A stretch of 64,000 bases of DNA from the NCBI GenBank assembly GCA_005790605.1, contig SXUI01000063.1, positions 31,100-95,099 of the forward strand. Reading direction: 5' to 3'. This document shows, in pieces, positions 52,593-60,465 of the stretch. The notes beneath the pieces were generated by a model. It saw only the letters and a program-made list of their open reading frames with translations. It searched no databases and had not been told where the DNA came from. Each line of letters begins with the position of its first letter. The first letter of the stretch is position 1. This stretch comes from Planctomycetia bacterium (GTDB lineage Bacteria > Planctomycetota > Phycisphaerae > Phycisphaerales > SM1A02). The position numbers and the translations under genes were made by a program.

Positions 52593-53186
52593 TTACGCGA
52601 CGAAAGCGTGTGCATGTTCGATGGCATCGACAACCTGGCGCACCGTGAACGGCTTGCGCAGGATGCAGTCGAAGCCCTTACCATTCATGGTGGTGACCTG
52701 GCCGTCGGTGAGCTTGCCAGTCACGCCAATGACGCGCGTCATTTGAAGATCATCCGAGTGCCGCACGAAGCTGAGCAGCGCGCCGCTCTCAACTTCAGGC
52801 AGATGGAGGTCCACAAGTAACACATGCGGCCGGAAGCGTTCAAGTTCGCAACCAGCCGCAAAGGAACTCATCGCGCAACGCACTTCGAAGCGCGTTTGCT
52901 CCGAAAGAACTTTGCGCAACATGTCCGAGGCACTCGCATCGCCATCAAGGACGAGCACGCGCGGATTGCCGCTCATGAGCCCATCCATGGGGATGTTGTG
53001 CTTCTTCATAAATGCGAGCAGATTGGTTACGGGAATGCGGCGATCCTTCGATCCCGGAATCCGGTAGCCGCGAAGCTGGCCGGAGTCGAACCACTTGCTC
53101 ACCGTGCGACTTGCGACATTGCACACCTTCGCAACTTCGCCGGTCGTCAATACATCCTTGTCACTGAAACTACATTGATCCTTCAT
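52593..53186 (-). CDS. response regulator with N-terminal excisionase-like HTH and C-terminal receiver domain
   Basis: The protein has 197 residues. Residues about 8-65 form a MerR/excisionase-type helix-turn-helix (DVLTTGEVAKVCNVASRTVSKWFDSGQLRGYRIPGSKDRRIPVTNLLAFMKKH). Residues about 75-195 form a receiver (RVLVLDGDASASDMLRKVLSE, phospho-acceptor Asp in HVLLVDLHLPEVESG, switch Thr in VIGVTGKL, Lys in CILRKPF). The order HTH-then-receiver is the reverse of most response regulators. AAGGAGG stands 12 bases before the ATG. An in-frame extension to 53345 is possible but lacks domain character. No kinase gene is adjacent. Confidence 0.85.
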   Translation of the reverse strand: MKDQCSFSDKDVLTTGEVAKVCNVASRTVSKWFDSGQLRGYRIPGSKDRRIPVTNLLAFMKKHNIPMDGLMSGNPRVLVLDGDASASDMLRKVLSEQTRFEVRCAMSSFAAGCELERFRPHVLLVDLHLPEVESGALLSFVRHSDDLQMTRVIGVTGKLTDGQVTTMNGKGFDCILRKPFTVRQVVDAIEHAHAFVA

Positions 53187-53383
53187 AGCAACTCCAGCCT
53201 CCTTGCCGAGTGCAGCGCGTGCGGCTGCTTCCTTGCATGTCTCGACGGAAGGGAATCGGGCAGAAGGGAGGTTGGATTGATCCGAAGGTGCGTTTCCTGC
53301 GTGAAAGGAGGCTGAATCCGCCTGCACAGTCTGCGCGGCGTCCAAAATCCCATCGTTATCGGGAGCAGTCGGCTACCAAAGAC

Positions 53384-54646
53384 TCAGGAAGGAACCCCAA
53401 CTGCGCGCCGAGCAGGCTGAACTCTCTCAAGGATCGTGATTCTCCGATCGACGAGGAGTCGATTCAACTCTTCTCCGTGCGCGGCATCGCGCACTTCGAC
53501 AACGCACTGCACTTGCACGCGCGAGACATCTGGTCCACCGAAGATCCGTTCATGCCGAATGTCGAGCACGCTCGCGCCAGCGTCCGCAATCGCGCGAGTG
53601 AGTTCAGCAAGGCCGCCGGGCCGATCGCTAATGATCGCTGCGAAGTGCACAAGTCGCCCGTCCACTGCCAGGGCGTGATCGATCACACGACTCAGAACGA
53701 GCGGATCGATGTTGCCTCCACCAAGGATAAGGACGACGCGCTTTCCCGCGAGGTGCTGCAGTTGATTGGTCAGCAACGCAGCGAGCGGCGCCGCACCTGC
53801 GCCCTCCACAACCCCACGCGTGTGTTCAACCAACCGCAGAATCGCGAGTGAGATCGCCTGTTCGTCAACGGTCACAATCCGATCAACCAGAGGGCGTGCA
53901 ATCGCGAAAGCGCGCTCTCCGACTTCGGGAACCGCAAGACCGTCCGCGAGCGTAGGTTCTGACTGAATGCGAATCGGCTGCTGTTTCCCCGCCGCTGCGA
54001 GAAACGACGCGCAGCGCGCAGGCTCAACGCCAATCACTTCAATCGTTGACCGCGTGGCCTTCGCGACAACCGCGATACCCGCGATCAATCCGCCGCCGCC
54101 AACCGGGACGATGATCGCATCGACATCCGGGACATCCTCGAGCACTTCGAGCGCAACGGTTCCCGCGCCCGCGATGATCGCGGCGTCGTTGAATCCGTGC
54201 ACATAGGTCATCCCGTGCGATTCGACGAATGCATCCGCCTTCACTTTCGCTTCAGCGATGTTCGCGCCGTGCAGGAGCACAGTCGCGCCAATCTCGCGAC
54301 ATCGAGCCTGTTTCACGAGAGGCGCGGTCAGCGGCATCACGACAGTCACCGGAATGCCGAGGTCGCGGCCGTGCCAGGCTAACGCGAGCGCGTGATTTCC
54401 AGCGCTTGCGGCGACAACTCCCTTCGCGCGATCCGCGAGTGGGATCTGGAGCAGCGCGTTGCGTGCGCCGCGCTCCTTGAAACTTCCGGTGGGCTGATGG
54501 TGCTCGTTCTTCGTCCATATCTCCGCGCCTGTCAGTCGACTCAGCGCGGGAGCGTAGTTGCAACTCGTGCGAAGAATGCCGCCCTGCACGCGCGCCTGCG
54601 CTGCGCGAACATCGGAGAGCGTGACATCCGCGCCGTGCCGCGTCAT
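53384..54646 (-). CDS. ilvA: threonine ammonia-lyase (threonine dehydratase) with ACT domain
   Basis: PLP enzyme converting threonine to 2-oxobutyrate and ammonia. The 420 residues show the PLP-lysine motif QPTGSFKERGARNAL, AASAGNHALALAWHGRDLGIP, the glycine loop VPVGGGGLIAGIA, VIGVEPA and GGGNIDP. A C-terminal single ACT domain follows (FAAIISDRPGGLAELTRAIADAGASVLDIRHERI). The single ACT and short length resemble TdcB/Bacillus-type forms rather than the two-ACT E. coli IlvA. It overlaps accC by ATGA and is the last gene of an accB-accC-ilvA operon. Confidence 0.9.
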   Translation of the reverse strand: MTRHGADVTLSDVRAAQARVQGGILRTSCNYAPALSRLTGAEIWTKNEHHQPTGSFKERGARNALLQIPLADRAKGVVAASAGNHALALAWHGRDLGIPVTVVMPLTAPLVKQARCREIGATVLLHGANIAEAKVKADAFVESHGMTYVHGFNDAAIIAGAGTVALEVLEDVPDVDAIIVPVGGGGLIAGIAVVAKATRSTIEVIGVEPARCASFLAAAGKQQPIRIQSEPTLADGLAVPEVGERAFAIARPLVDRIVTVDEQAISLAILRLVEHTRGVVEGAGAAPLAALLTNQLQHLAGKRVVLILGGGNIDPLVLSRVIDHALAVDGRLVHFAAIISDRPGGLAELTRAIADAGASVLDIRHERIFGGPDVSRVQVQCVVEVRDAAHGEELNRLLVDRRITILERVQPARRAVGVPS

Positions 54647-55995
54647 TTTGCGTCCTTCTTCAGGAAGCGCTCGACATAGTGGATGTCGAAAGTCGCGTCG
54701 ACGAACTCGGGATGCTCGAGCAGGCGCCGATGGAGCGAGATCGTCGTCTTCATTGGAGCGATCTTGAACTCCGCAAGCGCGACCTTCAATCGCGCGATTG
54801 CCGTTGCGCGATCCGGTCCGTGCACGATCAGCTTGCCAATCATCGAGTCGTAGTTACTTGGGATGCGATATCCCGCGCGAGCATGGGAATCGAGTCGAAC
54901 TCCCAAGCCGCCAGGCGCTGCGAATGACTCGATGAGACCTGCCTGCGGCATAAACCCGCGATCAGGATCTTCAGCGTTGATTCGACACTCGATCGCGTGA
55001 CCACGCGCGACGATGTCCGACTGCTGCATCGAAAGACGCGCGCCACTCGCGACGAGAATCTGCTCGCGCACGATGTCGACGCCCGTGATCATCTCGGTGA
55101 CGGGATGCTCAACCTGCACGCGTGTATTCACTTCAAGCATGTAGAAGTTTTGCTTCGCGTCCATCAAGAATTCCACGGTTGCTGCGCCGCAATACTTGGC
55201 GCTGCGAATGAGCGCCGCGGCGCTTTCACAGACCCGCAACCGTTTTTCGGGATCGACGGCCGGCGCCGGAGCTTCTTCAATCAACTTCTGATGTCGGCGT
55301 TGGCTCGAGCAATCGCGCTCAAAGAGATGCACCGCGTTGCCGTGTGAGTCGCCGATGGTCTGCACTTCGAAGTGCCGTGCGTGCTCGAGGAATTTCTCGA
55401 TATACACGGCGCCATTGCCGAAGGCAGCAGCCGCCTCTTGACGCGCTGAGGCGATGCCCGCGCGCAACTCGTCGTCATTGCGAGCAATGCGCATGCCGCG
55501 ACCACCGCCACCCGCCGTCGCCTTCACGATCACTGGATAACCAATCTCATTGGCGACTTTGACCGCAGCGTCAACTTCTTCGATCGCGTCTTCGGTTCCT
55601 GGGAAGACAGGCGTGCCAGCTTTGCGCGCCATCTTCTTGCAACTGACCTTGTCGCCGAGCAAACCCATTGCTTCGGGCGATGGCCCGATGAACGCGATTT
55701 GCGAATCGCGACAGACTTCCGCGAAGTGCGCGTTCTCAGAGAGGAACCCGTAGCCTGGGTGAATCGCATCCGCACCGCTTACCTCCGCGGCCGCAATGAT
55801 TCGCTCGATGCGAAGGTAACTCTGCGCTGAGGGACCAGGACCGATGCAGATGGAACGATCGGCGTACTCAAGCCACGGCGCGCCGGCGTCCGCCGTCGAA
55901 TAGACACACACCGTCTCGATCCCTAAGCACTTGGCAGCCCGAATGACTCGCAAGGCGATTTCGCCTCGGTTCGCGATAAGAATGCGTTTGAACAT
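54643..55995 (-). CDS. accC: acetyl-CoA carboxylase biotin carboxylase subunit
   Basis: Carboxylates biotin on AccB in the first step of fatty-acid synthesis. This 450-residue ATP-grasp enzyme starts MFKRILIANRGEIALRVIRAAKCLGI. It has IHPGYGFLSENAHFAEVC, the Gly-rich ATP lid VKATAGGGGRGMRI, ERDCSSQRRHQKLIEEAPAPA, FYMLEVNTRVQVEHPVTEMITG with catalytic residues, and GHAIECRINAEDP. It is 20 bases after accB and overlaps ilvA by four bases. accA and accD are not in the window. Confidence 0.96.
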   Translation of the reverse strand: MFKRILIANRGEIALRVIRAAKCLGIETVCVYSTADAGAPWLEYADRSICIGPGPSAQSYLRIERIIAAAEVSGADAIHPGYGFLSENAHFAEVCRDSQIAFIGPSPEAMGLLGDKVSCKKMARKAGTPVFPGTEDAIEEVDAAVKVANEIGYPVIVKATAGGGGRGMRIARNDDELRAGIASARQEAAAAFGNGAVYIEKFLEHARHFEVQTIGDSHGNAVHLFERDCSSQRRHQKLIEEAPAPAVDPEKRLRVCESAAALIRSAKYCGAATVEFLMDAKQNFYMLEVNTRVQVEHPVTEMITGVDIVREQILVASGARLSMQQSDIVARGHAIECRINAEDPDRGFMPQAGLIESFAAPGGLGVRLDSHARAGYRIPSNYDSMIGKLIVHGPDRATAIARLKVALAEFKIAPMKTTISLHRRLLEHPEFVDATFDIHYVERFLKKDAK

Positions 55996-56014
55996 GGTGC
56001 GGTTCGGGGGAGTT

Positions 56015-56494
56015 TCAGAGAGGACGGATGCGGAACAACTTCTGCCCGAACTCAACTGGCTGACCGCTCTTCACCAGCACTTCCTCGATCGTTCCTGTGG
56101 TCTCGGCTTTGATTTCGTTGAAGATCTTCATTGCCTCGATCAGACAGACGGTCGTGTCTGCCGTCACCGAACTACCCACGGAAACGAACGATGGCTTGTC
56201 CGGACCTGGGCTGAGGTAAAAAGTCCCAACCATGGGGCTCTCGATTGCGGGAAGTGCCGCGGTGGCCGAGCTTGGCGCCGAGGCTGCGGGGGCGGCGACT
56301 GGAGGCACGGCTGGGCTCGCCTGTGCATGGGCTCCGGCTGGGGCTTGGGCTGGCGCCGCGTAGACGATCGGAGCGCCACCAGGGGCTCCCCGCTTCACCG
56401 TCACAGTCTCTTCCTTGTCCTTGAGGTCGAGCTCAGAAAGGTCGTTCTCCACCATCAGTCGGACGAGTTCTTTGAGTTTTCGAATGTCAATCAT
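56015..56494 (-). CDS. accB: biotin carboxyl carrier protein of acetyl-CoA carboxylase
   Basis: This 159-residue AccB has the N-terminal helix MIDIRKLKELVRLMVENDLSELDLKDKEETVTVKRG, a long Ala/Pro linker, then the biotinyl domain. The acceptor lysine is in CLIEAMKIFNEIKAE, preceded by the thumb-like PMVGTFYLSPGPDKPSFV. It is the first gene of the accBC-ilvA operon. The gap 56495-56625 upstream is short and holds the likely promoter. Confidence 0.95.
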   Translation of the reverse strand: MIDIRKLKELVRLMVENDLSELDLKDKEETVTVKRGAPGGAPIVYAAPAQAPAGAHAQASPAVPPVAAPAASAPSSATAALPAIESPMVGTFYLSPGPDKPSFVSVGSSVTADTTVCLIEAMKIFNEIKAETTGTIEEVLVKSGQPVEFGQKLFRIRPL

Positions 56495-56625
56495 GGCGTT
56501 CACTCCCCCTGATGGGGAAAGGGCGAATCATAGCGGGAACGAGGTTCGGGTCAAATCCCCCCCATGTTCTCGCGAGATCTCAACATTATCGAAGCATAAT
56601 CGTGTTTCGGCTGCGACCCAGTTCC

Positions 56626-57117
56626 CTAACCCACGGGATGCCATGGGGCTACAGCGCGCGGTGGGCCGAGGACTTCAGACATCGCGAGAAACTGTCGCAT
56701 CGCCTCTCGTGAGTGCGCCTTGCGCCGAAGTCGCGCGAGATCAGCCGCTGTGTGCGCTCGATGCGCGGACTTATGGTCTGACATCGCCTCTGCTGCGGTC
56801 CCAACCGAGTAGGCCTTCTCACCGGTGGCAGATGTCGGCACTGGCACAACAGTCGGCACGCGCGGCGGCTGCGGCGCGACTCGCGGCACTTGTGACTGCG
56901 CTCGGGACGGCTGCGATAGCGCGCCCTTTCCGATCGGCGGCGGATACTTCGCTTGCTTGACTCCCTTGGGGGGCGACATCGTTGGACGCTGAGGCGTACT
57001 CGACAGAGTCGACTTCAGTAACGCATCCGCTTCGGCCTTTGCCTTCAGGCGTTTCGCGATGGCAGCGAGAATCGCGTTGCCTGCGATGACGACAAGGATC
57101 CAGAGAAGGCCCTTCAT
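56626..57117 (-). CDS. single-pass membrane protein of unknown function in the btu operon
   Basis: This 163-residue protein has one N-terminal membrane helix (MKGLLWILVVIAGNAILAAIA), a basic stretch and a long Pro/Ser-rich linker. A helical C-terminus follows (AHTAADLARLRRKAHSREAMRQFLAMSEVLGPPRA). It follows the ABC ATPase gene by 20 bases on the same strand, so it is probably co-transcribed with btuFCD. A role in transport is not shown by its sequence. No family was recognised. Confidence 0.6.
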   Translation of the reverse strand: MKGLLWILVVIAGNAILAAIAKRLKAKAEADALLKSTLSSTPQRPTMSPPKGVKQAKYPPPIGKGALSQPSRAQSQVPRVAPQPPRVPTVVPVPTSATGEKAYSVGTAAEAMSDHKSAHRAHTAADLARLRRKAHSREAMRQFLAMSEVLGPPRAVAPWHPVG

Positions 57118-57136
57118 GCGCGCATCGTAGCGAGAT

Positions 57137-57868
57137 TCACAGGCGCGGTCGAAGCCAACGTGCGCGCTCGGTTGCCTCAAGCATCTCGTGTGCGTAGACC
57201 GCGCGAAGACTCGCCGGCGCGAGAACCTCGTCTGCTCCCCCACTTGCGAGCACGCGCCCTTGACGCAACGCAATCGCTGCTTGAGCAACTTCACGGGCCA
57301 GTCCCGCGTCATGCAGCGAAAGAATCACACTCCCACCAGCCCCAGTAAACGCGCGAAGCGCCTCGACAAGCCGTGCGACCTCTGCTGGATCAAGACTTGA
57401 AAACGGTTCATCGAGCAACAGCGCGCTCCCGTCCGCATGCTCGACTTGCGCGAGCGCTCGAGCGACGCGAACGCGTTGCTGTTCGCCGCCACTCATCGAG
57501 TGATAACGAACATGACCGCGCGAAAGCAGGCCAACAGCTTCAAGCGCCGCATCCACTCGGGCGGCTGGAGCTTCCTTCGCCGCAGTTCCGAGCGACACCG
57601 TCTCTCTTGCCGTGAAGTCAGCCGCGAGCGCGGAACGCTGCGGAACGAATGCACGCGAAGTCGCGCGCTGCGCGCGGCTCCACACAACGGCGCCTTCAGT
57701 CGGGCGAATCACTCCGGCAGCGAGCCGGAGCATCGTGCTTTTCCCGCTTGCATTGGCGCCCACGATGGCAGTCGTTCGACCTTGCACGAAGACTGCGTCG
57801 ACAGACTCAAGCGCCATCCCGCGCATGCTGTGTCCGAAGAAGGACATGCTGACGCCGCGAAAGGTCAT
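57137..57868 (-). CDS. btuD: vitamin B12 / iron-siderophore type ABC transporter ATPase
   Basis: The ATP-binding subunit of an importer. It has Walker A VGANASGKSTMLRLAAG, signature SMSGGEQQRVRVARALAQ, Walker B SALLLDEPFSSLDP and the switch His in ILSLHDAGLA. The ATG at 57868 overlaps the permease stop as TGATG; a GTG at 57880 is the alternative. With the FecCD-type permease and periplasmic-binding lipoprotein upstream it makes a complete importer. B12 is preferred over iron as substrate because of the binding protein type and the nearby B12 riboswitch, but this is inferred. Confidence 0.85.
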   Translation of the reverse strand: MTFRGVSMSFFGHSMRGMALESVDAVFVQGRTTAIVGANASGKSTMLRLAAGVIRPTEGAVVWSRAQRATSRAFVPQRSALAADFTARETVSLGTAAKEAPAARVDAALEAVGLLSRGHVRYHSMSGGEQQRVRVARALAQVEHADGSALLLDEPFSSLDPAEVARLVEALRAFTGAGGSVILSLHDAGLAREVAQAAIALRQGRVLASGGADEVLAPASLRAVYAHEMLEATERARWLRPRL

Positions 57869-58869
57869 CAGAGGTTCCACTCAGAACCTCCTCGTCGCGA
57901 GCGCGATAGCAACCAAAGGAAAAACGGACCGCCCGCAAGCGCGGTGATCACGCCGACTGGCAAGCGACCCGTACCAACATCGAGTGCCTGCCGAAGCAGG
58001 TCCGCGCCAAGCAGCACGATCACGCCGCAGAGCGCAGTGGCTGGCACGAGGAGCGCGTGCCGATGCGAGACAAAGAGCCGAGCCGCGTGCGGCGCCACGA
58101 GGCCCACGAATCCGATTGGTCCCGCGAATGCGACCGCTGCCGCCGCGAGCACGCCGCCAATGATGAACAAACCCACGCGCGTGGGCACGAGTCTCACGCC
58201 AGCGGCAGCCGCTTCATCATCATCAAGCATCAACAGATCGAGCACATGTGCGAAGCGCCACAGGAGCAGCATCGCGACGATGCCGATGCTCCACAGCGCG
58301 AGCAGCGAGGAAACTGCTGGCAATTCCGGAATGCGCCCTGCCATCCACGCAAGAAGATCCCCACGAAGACCACGAGGAACCACTTGCTCAAGCAGCATCG
58401 CTGCGGAGCTCATCACGCCGCCAAGCACAACTCCGGCAAGCGCGAGTGCCACCGCATCTCGTCCGCTTGCGCGCTTTGCAAGCATCCACACGAGCGTGAG
58501 TGAAAGCGCCGCGCCTGCGAGTGCTCCACCAAACTCACCACCGAACGCTTGGGCAGAAAGACCAGTCGTCGCGGCGAGCGCGAGGACGCAGGCAACGCCG
58601 AAGGATGCCCCACTTGAAACGCCGAGCGTGAATGGCGAGGCCAGCGGATTTCGAAGCAGTGCTTGCAACGCGAGACCAGAGAGCGCGAGCAGAAGCCCAA
58701 CGGCGCCCGCACCGGCAATCGCATGGAGTCGATACGGCATCGTCTCGAGCGTTGGCAGGGCAACGCCAAACACGATGTTCCCTTGACCATCCGCCTGCGG
58801 GCCAACACACGCGCGAAACCCTGCGAGCAAACACGCAAGTACGAGAAGCACGACAAATCGAAGCGTCAT
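57868..58869 (-). CDS. btuC: FecCD/BtuC-family ABC transporter permease
   Basis: This 333-residue inner-membrane protein has about ten helices. Family segments include PYRLHAIAGAGAVGLLLALSGLALQALLRNPLASPFTLGVSSGASFG, GDLLAWMAGRIPELP, RVGLFIIGGVLAAAAVAFAGPIGFVGLVAPHAARL and DLLRQALDVGTGRLPVGVITALAGGPFFLWLLSR. LGVSSGA and GPIGFVGLVAPHAAR are hallmark strings of BtuC/FecCD permeases. It overlaps btuF by four bases and btuD by one. Confidence 0.9.
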   Translation of the reverse strand: MTLRFVVLLVLACLLAGFRACVGPQADGQGNIVFGVALPTLETMPYRLHAIAGAGAVGLLLALSGLALQALLRNPLASPFTLGVSSGASFGVACVLALAATTGLSAQAFGGEFGGALAGAALSLTLVWMLAKRASGRDAVALALAGVVLGGVMSSAAMLLEQVVPRGLRGDLLAWMAGRIPELPAVSSLLALWSIGIVAMLLLWRFAHVLDLLMLDDDEAAAAGVRLVPTRVGLFIIGGVLAAAAVAFAGPIGFVGLVAPHAARLFVSHRHALLVPATALCGVIVLLGADLLRQALDVGTGRLPVGVITALAGGPFFLWLLSRSRRGGSEWNL

Positions 58870-59744
58870 GGCTTCGCGCCTGTCTCGACCGCGAGCACGC
58901 GAGCGATCTCTGGTTCAAGGGCTTTGATCGCGTCAAGCGCGCGAGTCGACGGGCGCAAGAGTTCCCCTGCGACGACGACCACGATTCGTCTATCACGCGC
59001 CGCGCGGCAAGGGACTGCTTCAAGCGAGCGGCGCAGCGTCGCGAGATTGTCCTCATGCTCTGCGATGCCGAGCAAGAGGTCTGGTTCAAGAAGCCCGAGT
59101 GCCTCGTGAGAGGACTCGATCCAACCTTCGCGCCCCATCGCGTTCTGCAAATGAATGATCGGGAGAAGGTCGGAGAGATAGGTCTGCGCGCCTGCGACGA
59201 GCATAGGTTCCGCATTGACGAGCAGCAGTACGCGCGGGTCGTCAGCGCTGATCGACGGCATTGCATCGAGCGACGCAAGCCGCGACTGCACACGCTCGGT
59301 GTGCATGTTGAGCTTCGCGATCTCCGCGACAAAGGACCGCACATCCTTCATCCGATCAATTCGAATCGGAACAAGCGTTATGCCCTGCTCAGTTGCAAGC
59401 GTTGTCAGCGCCGCATCGAGACCGCTCAGTGGCGGTTGCAAGACAATGTGCGTGGGTCGCACGAGGAGAATTCGCTCCGCGTCAAACTCGCGGAAATCTC
59501 CAACGACTGGGAGTGCCTTCGACACATCCGTGCACCAAGGGCTGCGTCCAGCGATGGCGTGCTCAAACCCCAGGTCCACGAGCGTCGCCGTCATCGCGGG
59601 ACTGAACGAGGCGATACGCACATCAACATCGGAATGCTGATTCGCGCGCGGCGCTTCGCTCGCATCACATCCCAGAATGACCGCGACAGAGGCGCAAGCC
59701 AGAGAGACGGACCGAACAGTGATGGCACGAGCGCGACGGAGCAT
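58866..59744 (-). CDS. btuF: cobalamin-type ABC transporter substrate-binding lipoprotein
   Basis: This 292-residue lipoprotein has a signal with lipobox VAVILGCDAS. A two-lobed BtuF/FhuD-like fold follows: RIASFSPAMTATLVDLGFEHAIAGRSPWCTD, LPVVGDFREFDAERILLVRPTHIVLQPP, ITLVPIRIDRMKDVRSFVAEIAKL, RVLLLVNAEPMLVAGAQTYLSDLLPI and LGLLEPDLLLGIAEHE. 'PWCTD...LP.VG....D.E.IL...P' is the pattern of cobalamin-binding BtuF proteins. It heads the btuFCD operon. Only 100 bases separate it from the divergent coiled-coil gene, too little for a B12 riboswitch. Confidence 0.82.
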   Translation of the reverse strand: MLRRARAITVRSVSLACASVAVILGCDASEAPRANQHSDVDVRIASFSPAMTATLVDLGFEHAIAGRSPWCTDVSKALPVVGDFREFDAERILLVRPTHIVLQPPLSGLDAALTTLATEQGITLVPIRIDRMKDVRSFVAEIAKLNMHTERVQSRLASLDAMPSISADDPRVLLLVNAEPMLVAGAQTYLSDLLPIIHLQNAMGREGWIESSHEALGLLEPDLLLGIAEHEDNLATLRRSLEAVPCRAARDRRIVVVVAGELLRPSTRALDAIKALEPEIARVLAVETGAKP

Positions 59745-59844
59745 GGAGGTTGGGATTGTGCAGGAAAAACTGCGCTTCGTCGGGCATTTCTTTGGAGAGA
59801 CTTGCGCGTACCTGTGCCGGAGGTGTCGAGTAAACTCCTCCCAC

Positions 59845-60465
59845 ATGTTTGGTTGGCTTCGAAATCTCTTCGGTCGCACGGCGGGCGAGCAAAGCACCGA
59901 CGACCCCTTGCCCGGCGACGGCGAGTCAACGCGCGAGAGCAAGCGACGCAAGTGGCTGCAGATACCGAAACTGCGCGATCCTCGGATTGCGGAAGTACTC
60001 GCGAACCTTGAAGAGTTGCAAGAGGAACATCGACGCTGTGAACTTCGGCTCGCGGAAGACATTGCGCGAATCGCTGCGGGGGTAGAGGCGATGCCCCAAG
60101 TTCGCCAGCAAGTCGAGGACTTCGTTCGAACGGTCGGCGGCGCACTCGGAAATGCCGCGGCGCGCCTTGAAGAGGCCGACGCGCGCATGACGAACATGGA
60201 GCATTCCGCGAGAACGCAGACAGAGATCATTGCGATGATGCGAACAGAGCTCGACCGACAAGGTCGCTCCATTCGCGACATCGCCGATCAATCCGCCGCG
60301 CTCCTCGCGTCCATGGAGCGATTCGCGGCATCCCGCGCTTCGATCGAATCTGCAACGCAGTACGCCGCCGGGAGTGCCTCGCGAGGACTCGGCAGCCGTG
60401 ATCTCATTGTGTACGGCGCGGCTTGCATCGCTGTCGCCGCCGCACTCTTCACGATCTTCCGCTAG
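59845..60465 (+). CDS. coiled-coil protein with C-terminal membrane anchor
   Basis: This 206-residue protein starts MFGWLRNLFGR. A charged segment is followed by a long helical coiled coil (VLANLEELQEEHRRCELRLAEDIARIAAGVEAMPQVRQQVEDFVRTVG to RLEEADARMTNMEHSARTQTEIIAMMRTELDRQGRSIRDIADQSAALLASMERF). One C-terminal membrane helix ends it (LIVYGAACIAVAAALFTIF). It is tail-anchored, with the coil in the cytoplasm. No family was recognised. Its stop codon interlocks with that of the convergent ABC exporter gene (shared CTAG). Confidence 0.72.
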   Translation: MFGWLRNLFGRTAGEQSTDDPLPGDGESTRESKRRKWLQIPKLRDPRIAEVLANLEELQEEHRRCELRLAEDIARIAAGVEAMPQVRQQVEDFVRTVGGALGNAAARLEEADARMTNMEHSARTQTEIIAMMRTELDRQGRSIRDIADQSAALLASMERFAASRASIESATQYAAGSASRGLGSRDLIVYGAACIAVAAALFTIFR

